Shown here piece after piece: positions 54,665 through 63,038 of a DNA stretch of 64,000 nt (position 1 is its first letter; each line of letters starts with the position of its first letter). The notes beneath the pieces are model-generated. The model was not told the DNA's origin, made no database searches, and was given only the letters and a program-made list of their open reading frames with translations. Source of the DNA: DYJB01 sp963777165. GTDB lineage: Bacteria; Chloroflexota; Anaerolineae; Anaerolineales; E44-bin32. Both the position numbers and the translations under genes were made by a program. The stretch is taken from NCBI GenBank assembly GCA_963777165.1, contig CAVZPO010000023.1, forward strand, positions 620,001 through 684,000, in the 5' to 3' direction.

Positions 54665-54686
54665 CGGCGGGCCGCAGGGCCCGCCG
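54665..54686. terminator. Hairpin between sufT and small TM gene
   Basis: CGGCGGGCC with GGCCCGCCG (9 bp), GCAG loop, between two convergent genes; could serve both. Weak T tract. Confidence 0.55.
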
Positions 54687-54711
54687 GATCGTTATCCGAG
54701 AAAGTGCCTGG

Positions 54712-55023
54712 CTAGCGTGCGAAGCGTGACGAGACTCGGCCCGTCTTGCGCTGCCCTAGAAGCCCGAACATCCCTATCATCGCCAGGACCAGCCGCAAAG
54801 CCAACCCCATCCAGGCTGCCGCCACCAGCGTGACCCCCACGCCGACGACGACCAGCGTCCACACGGTCGGTCCGCTCCCTCCGCGCACGTGAACGAACCT
54901 GCCCTGCAACCGCTTCACGAACTGCGGGCTCGGCTCAACCGGGATCAGGACCTGGCGAAGCATCCCTTCGAGCTGCTCTTCACTGAACACCATGCCGAAC
55001 ACCCCACGCCCAGAAATCCACAC
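54712..55023 (-). CDS. Small membrane protein next to ECF sigma factor
   Basis: 103 aa from GTG 55023 (AGGA 9 bases upstream); ATG 54993 is an alternative. Begins with a short soluble part (FSEEQLEGMLRQVLIPVEPS), then two hydrophobic helices (TVWTLVVVGVGVTLVAAAWM). It follows the sigma gene within 28 bases, the usual place for an anti-sigma or sensor partner. No known zinc anti-sigma motif is seen, so the role is inferred from position only. Confidence 0.6.
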   Translation of the reverse strand: MWISGRGVFGMVFSEEQLEGMLRQVLIPVEPSPQFVKRLQGRFVHVRGGSGPTVWTLVVVGVGVTLVAAAWMGLALRLVLAMIGMFGLLGQRKTGRVSSRFAR

Positions 55024-55051
55024 CGGCGGCCGTTCCTGCTCGGCTTCCGGT

Positions 55052-55657
55052 TTACTTGTCGAGCCTCGACGAGGTCGTCTCGTCTGCAGCCTGCCGGTCG
55101 TACTCCTCGCGGAGCGAGCTCAGGGTCCGGTGGTACAGGCTCTTGATCGCCCCTTCGGTTCGTCCCATGATCTGGCCGATCTCGGCGTTCGAAAGCCGCT
55201 CGGCGAACTTCAGGATCAACAGCTGCTGACGTTCCTCCGGCAGCCGCCGCACGAGCCGCAACAGCGCATCCCCCTGCTCCCGCGCCACCGCCAGAGCCTC
55301 CGGGTGCTGAGCGCCCGGCGTCAGGACCAGATGCTCCTCCAGCGCGACGACGGGCCGGCGGCTGCGGTCGCGGTGCCAGTTGGCCACCAGGTTGTGGGCA
55401 ATGCGATACAGCCATGCCGAGAAAGGAACGCCCATGTCCTGGAACGTGCCCACATGGCGCAGCGCTCGCTGGAATACGCGCGCCGTCAGGTCCTCGGCGT
55501 CATGATGGTCGCCGGTCCGGTAGTAGATGTAGTTGTAGATCTTGCGCACGTGCCGCTCGTACAGCAGCCCGAACGCTTCACTGTCCTTTGCCGCCCGGCG
55601 GACGAGCTCGAGGTCAGGGACGTCCATTGCGTCCGCCCTGGCTTTCGGTCTCTGCAT
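55052..55657 (-). CDS. ECF-family RNA polymerase sigma factor
   Basis: 201 aa from ATG 55657 (a TTG two codons upstream and ATG 55627, MDVPDLEL, are alternatives; the last best matches family N-termini). Region 2: EAFGLLYERHVRKIYNYIYY, AEDLTARVFQRALRHVGTFQ and VPFSAWLYRIAHNLVANWHR. Region 4: LPEERQQLLILKFAERLSNA and EIGQIMGRTEGAIKSLYHRT. It would direct transcription of a small regulon; a cognate target promoter is not identified. Confidence 0.88.
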   Translation of the reverse strand: MQRPKARADAMDVPDLELVRRAAKDSEAFGLLYERHVRKIYNYIYYRTGDHHDAEDLTARVFQRALRHVGTFQDMGVPFSAWLYRIAHNLVANWHRDRSRRPVVALEEHLVLTPGAQHPEALAVAREQGDALLRLVRRLPEERQQLLILKFAERLSNAEIGQIMGRTEGAIKSLYHRTLSSLREEYDRQAADETTSSRLDK

Positions 55658-55672
55658 GTACAACCCCGCGCA

Positions 55673-56318
55673 TTACCAAGAGTTCCCCTCACCCGGCCGG
55701 TGTGCCGGAGACATGCCGCGCCGCACCTGATCCCAGCTCGCCAGCACAGCGCCGATCATCTCCCTGCTCTCCGGGATCTCACCATAACGGACAAACAAGT
55801 GGGCCCGTGTGATCGCGTGCAAGTCCTCCCGGAGATCCGTGCGGAGCCGACCAGCGCAGCCCGGAAATCGAGCGGCGGCTCCGCGGGTCGTCGTGGCCCG
55901 CCCTCACCCGCCGGCCATTCCAGGAGTTGAGCATACACCCGCCGCACGAGGAGTGCGGGTACCAATCCCCGGGCACGCCCACACAATCGGACAACCGAGC
56001 GCAGAAAGCCGGCCAGGCCGGGCTGCTTTCCCCGGGTTGCCGGATCGATCATAGGCTCAAACTCCTCGGGCTCGCGACCGTCGGCGCTCGACCGCGCGGC
56101 CGCCGTGCCGTCCGCACCGCCATCCACAACAGAACCCCGACGCCCACCGCCGCAATGAGGATGCGCAGCACGACGCCCGACTGCGCCAACAGGCGGCTTA
56201 CCTCATCGTAGGTTCGGCCATCCTCCGCGCAGAATGGAACCGGCGCGGGAAGGACGATCCGCGCCTCTCCGGCGCCCTCCATCAAAGATCTTATCCACTT
56301 CCTTGGCGACGATGCCAT
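55673..56318 (-). CDS. DUF4129-like membrane protein, apparently frameshifted twice
   Basis: The translation is in three frames. From ATG 56318 the first part has one helix, SGVVLRILIAAVGVGVLLWM. The frame changes near 56085, then reads ADGREPEEFEPMIDPATRG and LVRRVYAQLLEWPAGEGGPR; it changes again near 55843-55855 and continues DLHAITRAHLFVRYGEIPES with W in LASWDQVRRGMS, ending at 55673. This order (helix, linker, DUF4129) is what one expects of DUF4129 proteins near transglutaminase genes. Both shifts are deletion-type. It precedes the sigma gene by 15 bases and is divergent from dinG. Sequencing error or decay cannot be separated. Confidence 0.5.
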
Positions 56319-56389
56319 TCTGGATATTCGTGCGAAGTCGGCCCGCAGATTCTTGGATCGTCATCACCCTGCGGGGGGAATTTGCGCCG

Positions 56390-56395
56390 AGTATA
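56390..56395 (-). promoter_or_regulatory. -10 box for the DUF4129-sigma operon
   Basis: TATACT on the minus strand, in the left arm of the palindrome at 56392-56422, about 70 bases from the DUF4129 ATG. Confidence 0.4.
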
Positions 56396-56422
56396 GCATC
56401 CGGCTCAAGTCCGGATGCTATA
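56392..56422. repeat. Inverted repeat spanning divergent promoters of dinG and DUF4129 operon
   Basis: TATAGCATCCGG, 7-base spacer CTCAAGT, CCGGATGCTATA: 12-bp perfect arms. Both -10 boxes overlap its ends. It may be an operator that controls both directions. Confidence 0.6.
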
Positions 56423-56424
56423 AT
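56419..56424 (+). promoter_or_regulatory. dinG: -10 box of dinG, almost leaderless
   Basis: TATAAT in the right arm of the palindrome; 9 bases to the ATG. The predicted start is about 3 bases upstream of the ATG. Confidence 0.5.
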
Positions 56425-56433
56425 GCCGCGGAC

Positions 56434-59226
56434 ATGCGGACGCTGATTGCCCTCGATCTCGAGACGACGGGGTTGGATCCGGAGCGCGACGCCGTCATCG
56501 AGATCGGTGCGGTGCGCTTCCGAGGCGCGCGCGTCGAAGACGAGTGGTCGACGCTGATCAACCCCGGACGACCGATCCCACCTTTCATCTCCGAACTCAC
56601 CGGCATCGACGACCTGATGGTCGCCCGCGCCCCGCGCCTGAACGAGGCGCTCGCCGATCTGTTGAAGTTCGTCGGTGATCACGCCCTCCTCGGCCACAAC
56701 ATCGGCTTCGACCTTTCCTTCCTGCGACGCAAGGGGCTCTTCGAGTTCAATGAGGCGCACGACACGCTCGATATGGCCTCGGTCCTGCTGCCCACGGCCT
56801 CACGTTACGGGCTGGCGTCGCTGGCCGCCGAGTTGGGGGTTCCGGTCGCCGCCTCCCATCGGGCGCTCGACGACGCGCAGACCTCACGACAGGTCTTCCT
56901 GCACCTGTATGAGATCGCCCGCCAGCTCCCGGCTCCAGTCCTGGAGGAAGTCACCCGCCTGGGAGCGGAGGTCGAATGGGGAGCGGCGCTGGTCTTCGAT
57001 GAGGCCTACCGCGAGGCCACACACGATGGGCTGGACCTGACGGAGGCGCGGCAGCCGATTCGCTACCCCTTCCTCCCGCCTGACCGCGGCGCCGGTCCGC
57101 TGCACCCCACCGAGGACACCACACCGCTCGACGCCGAGGAGCTCGCATCGATCCTTGAGCCGGGCGGCCCGCTGGCGCGCCGCTTCGGCGCCTACGAGCA
57201 CCGACCGCAGCAAGTGACCATGCTGCGCGCCGTCGCCCGCTCGTTATCCGAGGGCCGGCACTTGATGGTGGAAGCGGGAACCGGCACGGGTAAGAGCATG
57301 GCCTACCTCGTTCCGGCATTCGCCTGGGCAGCGGCCAACGGACGGCGGGTGGTGGTCTCGACCAATACGATCAACCTCCAAGAACAGCTCATGCAGAAGG
57401 ACATTCCCGACCTGGCCCAGGCGCTCGGGTTCGAGCTGCGGGCTTCGGTGCTCAAAGGGCGCGCCAACTACTTGTGTCCCCGCAGGCTGGACGCCCTCCG
57501 GCGACTTGGCCCGCGCACCAGTGAGGAGATGCGCCTGGCCGCCAAGGTCCTCGTCTGGCTCTCGGCCGGCGGCAGCGGCGACCGCGGGCAGGTCAACCTG
57601 CTTGGTCCGGCAGAGGCCGCCGCATGGGCGCGGCTTTCGGCCGAAGGCGACGAATGTTCGACCGAGACCTGCGAACATTACGCTGGCGGGGCGTGCCCCT
57701 ACTACAACGCCCGCATCCAGGCCGACACCTCGCATGTCTTGATCGTCAATCATGCGCTGCTCTTGGCCGACATCGCCACCGGGAACCGCGTCCTGCCTGA
57801 GTACCAGCACGTGATCGTGGACGAGGCACATCACCTGGAGGCGGCCACGACGAAGGGCTTGAGCTTCCAGGTCACCGAGGCGGAGCTGGCGCGCTGGCTG
57901 CGCGATCTGACCGCGCGGCCCGCCGGACTGCTGGCGCAAACTGCGGCCGCCGCCCGACGCGATCTGCCGCCGGAGGACGCGGCGCAGGTCGAGGGCGCCG
58001 GGCATGAGATCGGACAGGCGTTCCAGGCCTGCCTCGAGCCAACGATGCGCCTGTTTGCTGCGGTGGGCGAGTTCCTCGCCGGGCGTCGCGACGGTCGCCC
58101 GCCCAGCAGCTACGGCCAACAGGAGCGAATCGTTCCAGGCACGCGCACGCTGTCCGAATGGTCCGAGGTCGAGTTTGCCTGGGAACGACTGCGCGAGCCT
58201 CTGGCGCCCGGCATCCAGCGGCTGCAGGCCATGGCCGAGGCGCTGCTGGCGACTTCGGAAGGCGGCGCCACAACGCTGGCGGACCTGGCGCAGGGACTGC
58301 GAACCGCGGGACGCTCGCTAACCGACCTGTTCAGCCAGCTGGATCATATGATCTTCGAGCCCGATCCCCAGCGAATCTATTGGGCGGAGATGGATGCGCG
58401 CTCCGGCAGGACCTCGCTTCACACCGCCCCGCTCGACATCGGCCCTCTCGTCGAACGTCACTTGTGGCATGAGAAGGAGGCCGTGATCCTGACATCGGCC
58501 ACGCTGACGACGGCCGGGCATTTCGATTACCTTCGCCGCCGCCTGCACGCCGACGAGGCCGAGGAGCTGGCGCTCGGCTCGCCGTTCGATTTCGAAAACG
58601 CCACGCTGCTCTATCTGATCAACGACATCGCCGAGCCCCACGACCGCCAGGCCTACCAACGCGCCGTCGAGAAGGGGCTGATCGGCATGTGCCGTGCGAC
58701 CCACGGCCGGACGCTGGTCCTGTTCACCTCCAACGAGCAGCTGCGTGTCACGGCGCGTGCCATCGACGAACCGCTTTCCTCGGCGGGCATCCAGGTCCTC
58801 GAACAATCGGAGGGCGCCTCACGACAGGCCCTCCTCGAGCGTTTTCGCACTTCGGAGGGCGCCGTGCTCCTGGGGACCCGCTCCTTCTGGGAGGGCGTCG
58901 ATGTGCCCGGCGAAGCGCTCTCCGTCCTGGCCATCGTCCGTCTCCCGTTTGACGTGCCGAGCGACCCGATCATCGCCGCCCGCGCCGAGACGTTCGAGAC
59001 GCCGTTCGACGAGTATTCGCTCCCCGAAGCCGTGCTGCGCTTCCGGCAGGGGTTCGGCCGGCTGATCCGCACACAATCCGATCGCGGCGTGGTGGTCGTC
59101 TTCGACCGGCGCATCACCTCCAAGCCCTACGGGCGTACGTTCCTCGACTCCCTCCCCCCGTGCACGGTGCGCGCCGGCCGTCTCGCCGATCTGCCCGCGG
59201 CCGCCGCTCGGTGGCTCGGCGCCTGA
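56434..59226 (+). CDS. dinG: DinG-family helicase with N-terminal DEDD exonuclease
   Basis: 930 aa. N-terminal DnaQ-like exonuclease: ALDLETTGLDPERDAVIEIG, LLGHNIGFDLSFLRRKGLFE, SHRALDDAQTS. Then XPD/DinG helicase: LMVEAGTGTGKSMAYLVPAF (Walker A), VIVDEAHHLEAATT (DEAH), ILTSATLTTAG and RFRQGFGRLIRTQSDRG. Fe-S-type Cys: NYLCPRRLD and CSTETCEHYAGGACPYYNAR. This exonuclease-helicase layout is typical of Firmicutes/Chloroflexi DinG, used in repair/R-loop removal. The ATG at 56434 is chosen because MRTLIALDLETTG begins there, right behind the promoter. Confidence 0.93.
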   Translation: MRTLIALDLETTGLDPERDAVIEIGAVRFRGARVEDEWSTLINPGRPIPPFISELTGIDDLMVARAPRLNEALADLLKFVGDHALLGHNIGFDLSFLRRKGLFEFNEAHDTLDMASVLLPTASRYGLASLAAELGVPVAASHRALDDAQTSRQVFLHLYEIARQLPAPVLEEVTRLGAEVEWGAALVFDEAYREATHDGLDLTEARQPIRYPFLPPDRGAGPLHPTEDTTPLDAEELASILEPGGPLARRFGAYEHRPQQVTMLRAVARSLSEGRHLMVEAGTGTGKSMAYLVPAFAWAAANGRRVVVSTNTINLQEQLMQKDIPDLAQALGFELRASVLKGRANYLCPRRLDALRRLGPRTSEEMRLAAKVLVWLSAGGSGDRGQVNLLGPAEAAAWARLSAEGDECSTETCEHYAGGACPYYNARIQADTSHVLIVNHALLLADIATGNRVLPEYQHVIVDEAHHLEAATTKGLSFQVTEAELARWLRDLTARPAGLLAQTAAAARRDLPPEDAAQVEGAGHEIGQAFQACLEPTMRLFAAVGEFLAGRRDGRPPSSYGQQERIVPGTRTLSEWSEVEFAWERLREPLAPGIQRLQAMAEALLATSEGGATTLADLAQGLRTAGRSLTDLFSQLDHMIFEPDPQRIYWAEMDARSGRTSLHTAPLDIGPLVERHLWHEKEAVILTSATLTTAGHFDYLRRRLHADEAEELALGSPFDFENATLLYLINDIAEPHDRQAYQRAVEKGLIGMCRATHGRTLVLFTSNEQLRVTARAIDEPLSSAGIQVLEQSEGASRQALLERFRTSEGAVLLGTRSFWEGVDVPGEALSVLAIVRLPFDVPSDPIIAARAETFETPFDEYSLPEAVLRFRQGFGRLIRTQSDRGVVVVFDRRITSKPYGRTFLDSLPPCTVRAGRLADLPAAAARWLGA

Positions 59227-59251
59227 CCGGGCGCACGATGTCGCCACTGGA

Positions 59252-59280
59252 TTGACCCGCCCCGCGCCGGGTGTTAGAAT
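59252..59280 (+). promoter_or_regulatory. efp: efp promoter
   Basis: TTGACC (59252-59257), 17-base spacer, TAGAAT (59275-59280), 32 bases before the GTG start; GAGG in between is the ribosome-binding site. Confidence 0.65.
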
Positions 59281-59312
59281 TCCTCGACCACCATCCCCCG
59301 AGGCAAGATCTC

Positions 59313-59870
59313 GTGATCGACGTCAACGACCTGCGCAAGGGCGTAACCTTCGAACTCGACGGCAGCCTGTACAAGGTGCTCGAGTATTCCCACAACAAGC
59401 CGGGGCGCGGCAACGCCACCATCCGCATCAAGATCCGCGACCTGCGCACCGGTACGGTGATGGAGAAGACCTTCAGTTCCGGCGACCGGGTGAAGGACGT
59501 CCGACTCGAGTACCACCAGGTGCAGTACCTCTACCGGGACGGCGACCTCTTCCACTTCATGGACACCGAGACGTATGACCAGCCCGTGCTGGGCGCCAAG
59601 ACGATGGGCGAGGCGGTCGATTACCTGACCGACGGCCTCGAGGCCAAGCTCACCTACTTCGGCAGTGAGCCGCTCGACATCGAACTCCCGACGGCGGTCG
59701 ACATGGATGTCGTCGAGGCGGAGTTCGCCGTCAAGGGCGACACCGCAACAGGCGCGACCAAGAGCGTGGTGACCAGCACCGGGCTCAAGGTGCAGGTGCC
59801 GCTGTTCGTCAACACCGGCGACAAGATCCGGGTGGATACGCGCAACGGGCAGTACCTGACGCGCGTCTGA
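59313..59870 (+). CDS. efp: Elongation factor P
   Basis: 185 aa from GTG 59313. Three beta-barrel domains; KOW-like N domain MIDVNDLRKGVTFELDG, and the tip loop YSHNKPGRGNATIRIKI has Arg at residue 32, the position modified in EF-P (Lys34 in E. coli, Arg32 in some others). Central VKDVRLEYHQVQYLYRDGDL and C-terminal VQVPLFVNTGDKIRVDTRNG are conserved. Stimulates peptide-bond formation at polyproline. A modifying enzyme is not in this window. Confidence 0.93.
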   Translation: MIDVNDLRKGVTFELDGSLYKVLEYSHNKPGRGNATIRIKIRDLRTGTVMEKTFSSGDRVKDVRLEYHQVQYLYRDGDLFHFMDTETYDQPVLGAKTMGEAVDYLTDGLEAKLTYFGSEPLDIELPTAVDMDVVEAEFAVKGDTATGATKSVVTSTGLKVQVPLFVNTGDKIRVDTRNGQYLTRV

Positions 59871-59887
59871 CCACTGCCTCCAACCGC

Positions 59888-60223
59888 ATGCTCACTCCCG
59901 CCGGCACCGAGTGCCCCTTCTACTACGCGGATTTCCATCGCGGCCGCCAGCGACAGGAGTGCCGGCTGGTTGCCCGCACGCCGGGCGGCGGCCGTTGGGC
60001 GCCGGATCTTTGCGCGCGCTGCCGTGTCCCGGCGATCCATGTGGCCAACGCCTGTCCGAATCTTGTGCTGGAGGCGCGTGTCCAGCCCGGCGTGCTCGGG
60101 CTGGGACGCGGCGTACGCGTCAGCGCCATGTGCACCCGATCCGGCGGCCCGGTCTCCGAACCCGAGATCGGTTGCGGCCAGTGTCACATTCTCCCGATGC
60201 TCGGCCCGGAGTCCGGCGCGTGA
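59888..60223 (+). CDS. Unrecognised Cys-rich small protein
   Basis: 111 aa with eight Cys at 9, 25, 42, 45, 56, 82, 96 and 99 (e.g. LCARC at 41-45, CGQCH at 96-100), plus ECPFYYADFHRGRQRQECRL and LEARVQPGVLGLGRGVRVSA. The pattern suggests a zinc or Fe-S site. It lies 17 bases after efp and its stop overlaps the HAD gene start (GTGA), so it belongs to the same unit. No family recognised. Confidence 0.7.
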   Translation: MLTPAGTECPFYYADFHRGRQRQECRLVARTPGGGRWAPDLCARCRVPAIHVANACPNLVLEARVQPGVLGLGRGVRVSAMCTRSGGPVSEPEIGCGQCHILPMLGPESGA

Positions 60224-61414
60224 TCAAGGCTCTGCTCGTCGATCTGGATGGAACGCTCCTCGACAATGACATCGATTCCTTCCTGCAGGCCTACCTGAAA
60301 AGTCTGGGCCGCCACATGGCGCCCTGGGTGCCACCTGATAGGTTCGTGCCCCAGCTCCTCCGGTCGACCGGCGTCATGCTGGCCAATCGCCAGCCCACGC
60401 GCACGCTCCAGCAAGCATTCGCCGACGACTTCTATCCTGCCCTCGGAACGACCGAGGGGGCCCTGCTCACGCAGCTCGAGGCCTTTTACCGGGACGAGTT
60501 CCCCAAGCTTGAAAGCCAGACACACCGGCGAGAAGCGGCCGCCAGGCTGGTGGGTTCTGCGCTGGACGCAGGCGTCATGGTGGCAGTCGCCACCAATCCG
60601 CTCTTCCCGCGCATGGCGATCGACCATCGGTTGGAATGGGCGGGCGTGCCGGTGCCTCCGACTCGGTTCTCCCTGGTGACCAGCTACGAGATGTTCCACT
60701 CGGCCAAGCCGCAGCCTGCCTACTATGCCGAGATCCTCGGTCATCTTGGAGTACATGCGGCTGAGGCAGCCATGGTTGGCGACAGCATGCAGGACGACCT
60801 CGAACCGGCGCGGTCACTCGGCATGGCCACCTTCCACGTTTCACCGGAGGCGGAACCCGGTGACTCCGCTGGAAGCCTCGAGGACGCGATCGCCTGGTTC
60901 CCGCTGCGCCAGCCAATGGACCGATCCCGAGGCCGCCAAGCGGCCCTCGAGCGTCCTGGCGCGGTTGCACGGTCAGTTGGGCGTGCTCCTGACGCTGCTG
61001 GGCAATCTGGCGCCCGAGGTCTGGTCCCGAAGACCGGCCCCCGGCGCGTGGTGCCTGACCGAGATCATCTGCCACCTGCGGGACATGGACCACGAGGTCC
61101 ATACCCCGAGATTGGATTTGGTGCTTTCGAGGGAGTTCCCCTTCCTGCCGGCGATTGACATCAATCCCTGGGCGGAGGAACGGAATTACGCCGCGCAGTC
61201 CGGCCCGGAGGCATTGGCGGTCCTGGCCGAGCGTCGGGTGCGGCTGCTGCGACGGCTCGAGTCTCTGGACCCTCTGTCCTGGGAGCGGCGGGCTCGTCAC
61301 GCGCTGCTGGGCCCAACAACGTTGGCCGAAGTGGCGTTGATCGGCGCGGACCACGAGCTCCTTCACCTGGCAGACATCCGCCTTCAGGCGGGCCAGGTCA
61401 TTCCGCGCGTCTGA
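60220..61414 (+). CDS. HAD hydrolase - DinB-like fusion, frameshifted
   Basis: GTG at 60220. First 230 residues are HAD: ALLVDLDGTLLDNDIDSFLQ, MVAVATNPLFPRMAIDHRLE, and AMVGDSMQDDLEPARSLGMA. The HAD frame has no stop at the domain end; near 60913-60916 the next frame takes over (after AWFPLRQP) with TDPEAAKRPSSVLARLHGQL, then LLTLLGNLAPEVWSRRPAPG and CHLRDMDHEVHTPRLDLVL, a DinB four-helix domain with its His residues (…DHELLHLADIRLQ). Removing one base gives 397 aa. Two separate genes would need an unusual start for the DinB part. Confidence 0.72.
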
Positions 61415-61437
61415 TACATCGTTAACGCTCCGGCGCC

Positions 61438-61466
61438 TTTACACGCCTCCTCGCGGACGCTATAAT
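61438..61466 (+). promoter_or_regulatory. tRNA-Leu promoter
   Basis: TTTACA (61438-61443), 17-base spacer, TATAAT (61461-61466), 9 bases before the tRNA. Confidence 0.7.
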
Positions 61467-61475
61467 GCCGCCACG

Positions 61476-61557
61476 GGGGAAGTGCTGGAACTGGCAGACA
61501 GGCGTGACTTAGAATCACGTGCCGCGAGGCGTGAGGGTTCAAGTCCCTCCTTCCCCA
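61476..61557 (+). tRNA. tRNA-Leu (anticodon TAG)
   Basis: 82 bases, class II with a variable arm (TGCCGCGAGGCGT). Acceptor GGGGAAG pairs with CTTCCCC, discriminator A. Anticodon loop CTTAGAA, TAG at 61510-61512, decoding CUN. T arm GAGGGTTCAAGTCCCTC. CCA is not encoded. Confidence 0.95.
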
Positions 61558-61641
61558 CTCGGCTGCCCCAGCGTCCCAGACCCAGGCTCGATGATCTCGC
61601 GCGTCCCGACGGCGCGTGCGGACTCAGGAAGGATCCCGCGG

Positions 61642-63016
61642 TTGAAGATCGAGAAACAGGATCTGGAGGACCGTCAGGTCCAGTTGACGGTCGAAGTGTC
61701 AGACGAGCAGGTCGATGCGGCGATGCAGTCGGCCGCCAGGCGCATTAGCGGCCGGACCAAGATCGCCGGGTTCCGGCCCGGCAAGGCGCCTTACAAGCTC
61801 GTCCTGCAGCGCTACGGCGAAGACGCGATCTTCGAGGAGGCCCTCGACAATCTGGGCCAGGAGGTCTACCGCCGCGCGTTGGAGGAGTCGACCCTGGAGC
61901 CGTTCGCCCCCGGTGCATTGAATGAGGTTGTCTCCCGGCAGCCGCTCACCCTCCGCTATACCGTCCCTTTGCCTCCGGAGGTCGAACTGGGCGCCTACCG
62001 TGAGCTGCGCACACCCTTCGAGCCGCCGACGATCACCGACGACGCCGTGGACCAGGTGGTGGAAGAACTGCGTCAACGGCGGGCGATCATCGAGCCCGTC
62101 CAGCGAGCGGCGATCGATTCGGACGTGGTCGTCCTCGACGTTTCGGGGAAGTTGCACGAGCCGCTCGAGGATGGTCACACGTCGCTCCTGGATGAGAAAG
62201 GCGTCTCGGTCCTGGTCGAGGAGCGCACCAACTGGCCGGTGGCGGGCGTCGCCGCCCACCTCCGCGGCCTGAGCGCCGGGGATGAGAAGGATATCGAGCA
62301 TACCTTCCCCGCCGACTACGCTACCGAATCACTCCGTGGCCGCCAGGCGACGTTCCATATGCATTGCGTCGAGGTCCGGTCCCGCACGGTCCCTGAGCTC
62401 ACCGATGACCAGGCGCGGGAGATGGGGACCTTCACCGACTTGATGGACCTGAAGCTCAAGGTCCGCCAGGAGCTGCTTGAGCAGGCCGTCACGCGAGGCG
62501 GAAGGCGGCTACGCGCAGAAGGCGATCGACGCGCTGGTGGCCGCCGGAACATACCACTATCCCCCGATCATGGTCCACGATGAGCTCGACCAGCTCCTGC
62601 GGGACCTCGATCGCCGGCTTCAGGGCCAGCGTCTGACCTTGGCGGACTACCTGAAGATCGAGAAGAAGACGGAAGACGACCTGCGCAAAGAGCTCGAGCC
62701 GCGCGCCACCGAGCGCGTCAAGCGCGCGCTGGCGCTGGGCAAGCTGGCAGAAGCCGAAGGCCTCGAGGTCGACGAGACCGAGGTCGATGGCGAGCTTGAG
62801 CGCTTGACCGTGGCACTGCACGCCACCAAGGAAACGCTGCGTAAGGCAATCGACAACCCGGCCGGGCGCCGGACGCTGGCGCTCGACCTGTTGACTGACA
62901 AGGCCATTCGCCGCCTGGTCGCGATCGCGCGCGGCGATGGCGATTCGCCTATTCCACCGGCGGCACAGGACTTGCAGCCCGGCGACTTGCCGGCCGCCGA
63001 CCAGCCTCAGGAGTGA
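61642..63016 (+). CDS. tig: Trigger factor, frameshifted
   Basis: Ribosome-associated chaperone. TTG start 61642 (AGGAAGGA upstream), beginning MKIEKQDLEDRQVQLTVEVS. The ribosome-binding signature is RTKIAGFRPGKAPYKLVLQR. PPIase region around DVVVLDVSGKLHE. The frame breaks near 62491: KLKVRQELLEQAV should run into REAEGGYAQKAIDALVAAG; removing one base gives 457 aa, with C-terminal helices ERVKRALALGKLAEAEGLEV. Gene order tig-clpP-clpX is the common bacterial one. Confidence 0.92.
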
Positions 63017-63038
63017 AACATGCTCTCTCAGAATCCCC

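Noticed and set aside
56353..56433. Longer N-terminus for dinG
   Set aside because: The extension would cross the promoter and palindrome; the exonuclease domain begins at MRTLIALDLE.
1645..62495. Programmed +1 frameshifting as the cause of the frame breaks
   Set aside because: No common sequence at the sites, zero-frame stops often far away, and many unrelated housekeeping genes involved. Kept as a testable alternative, not called.
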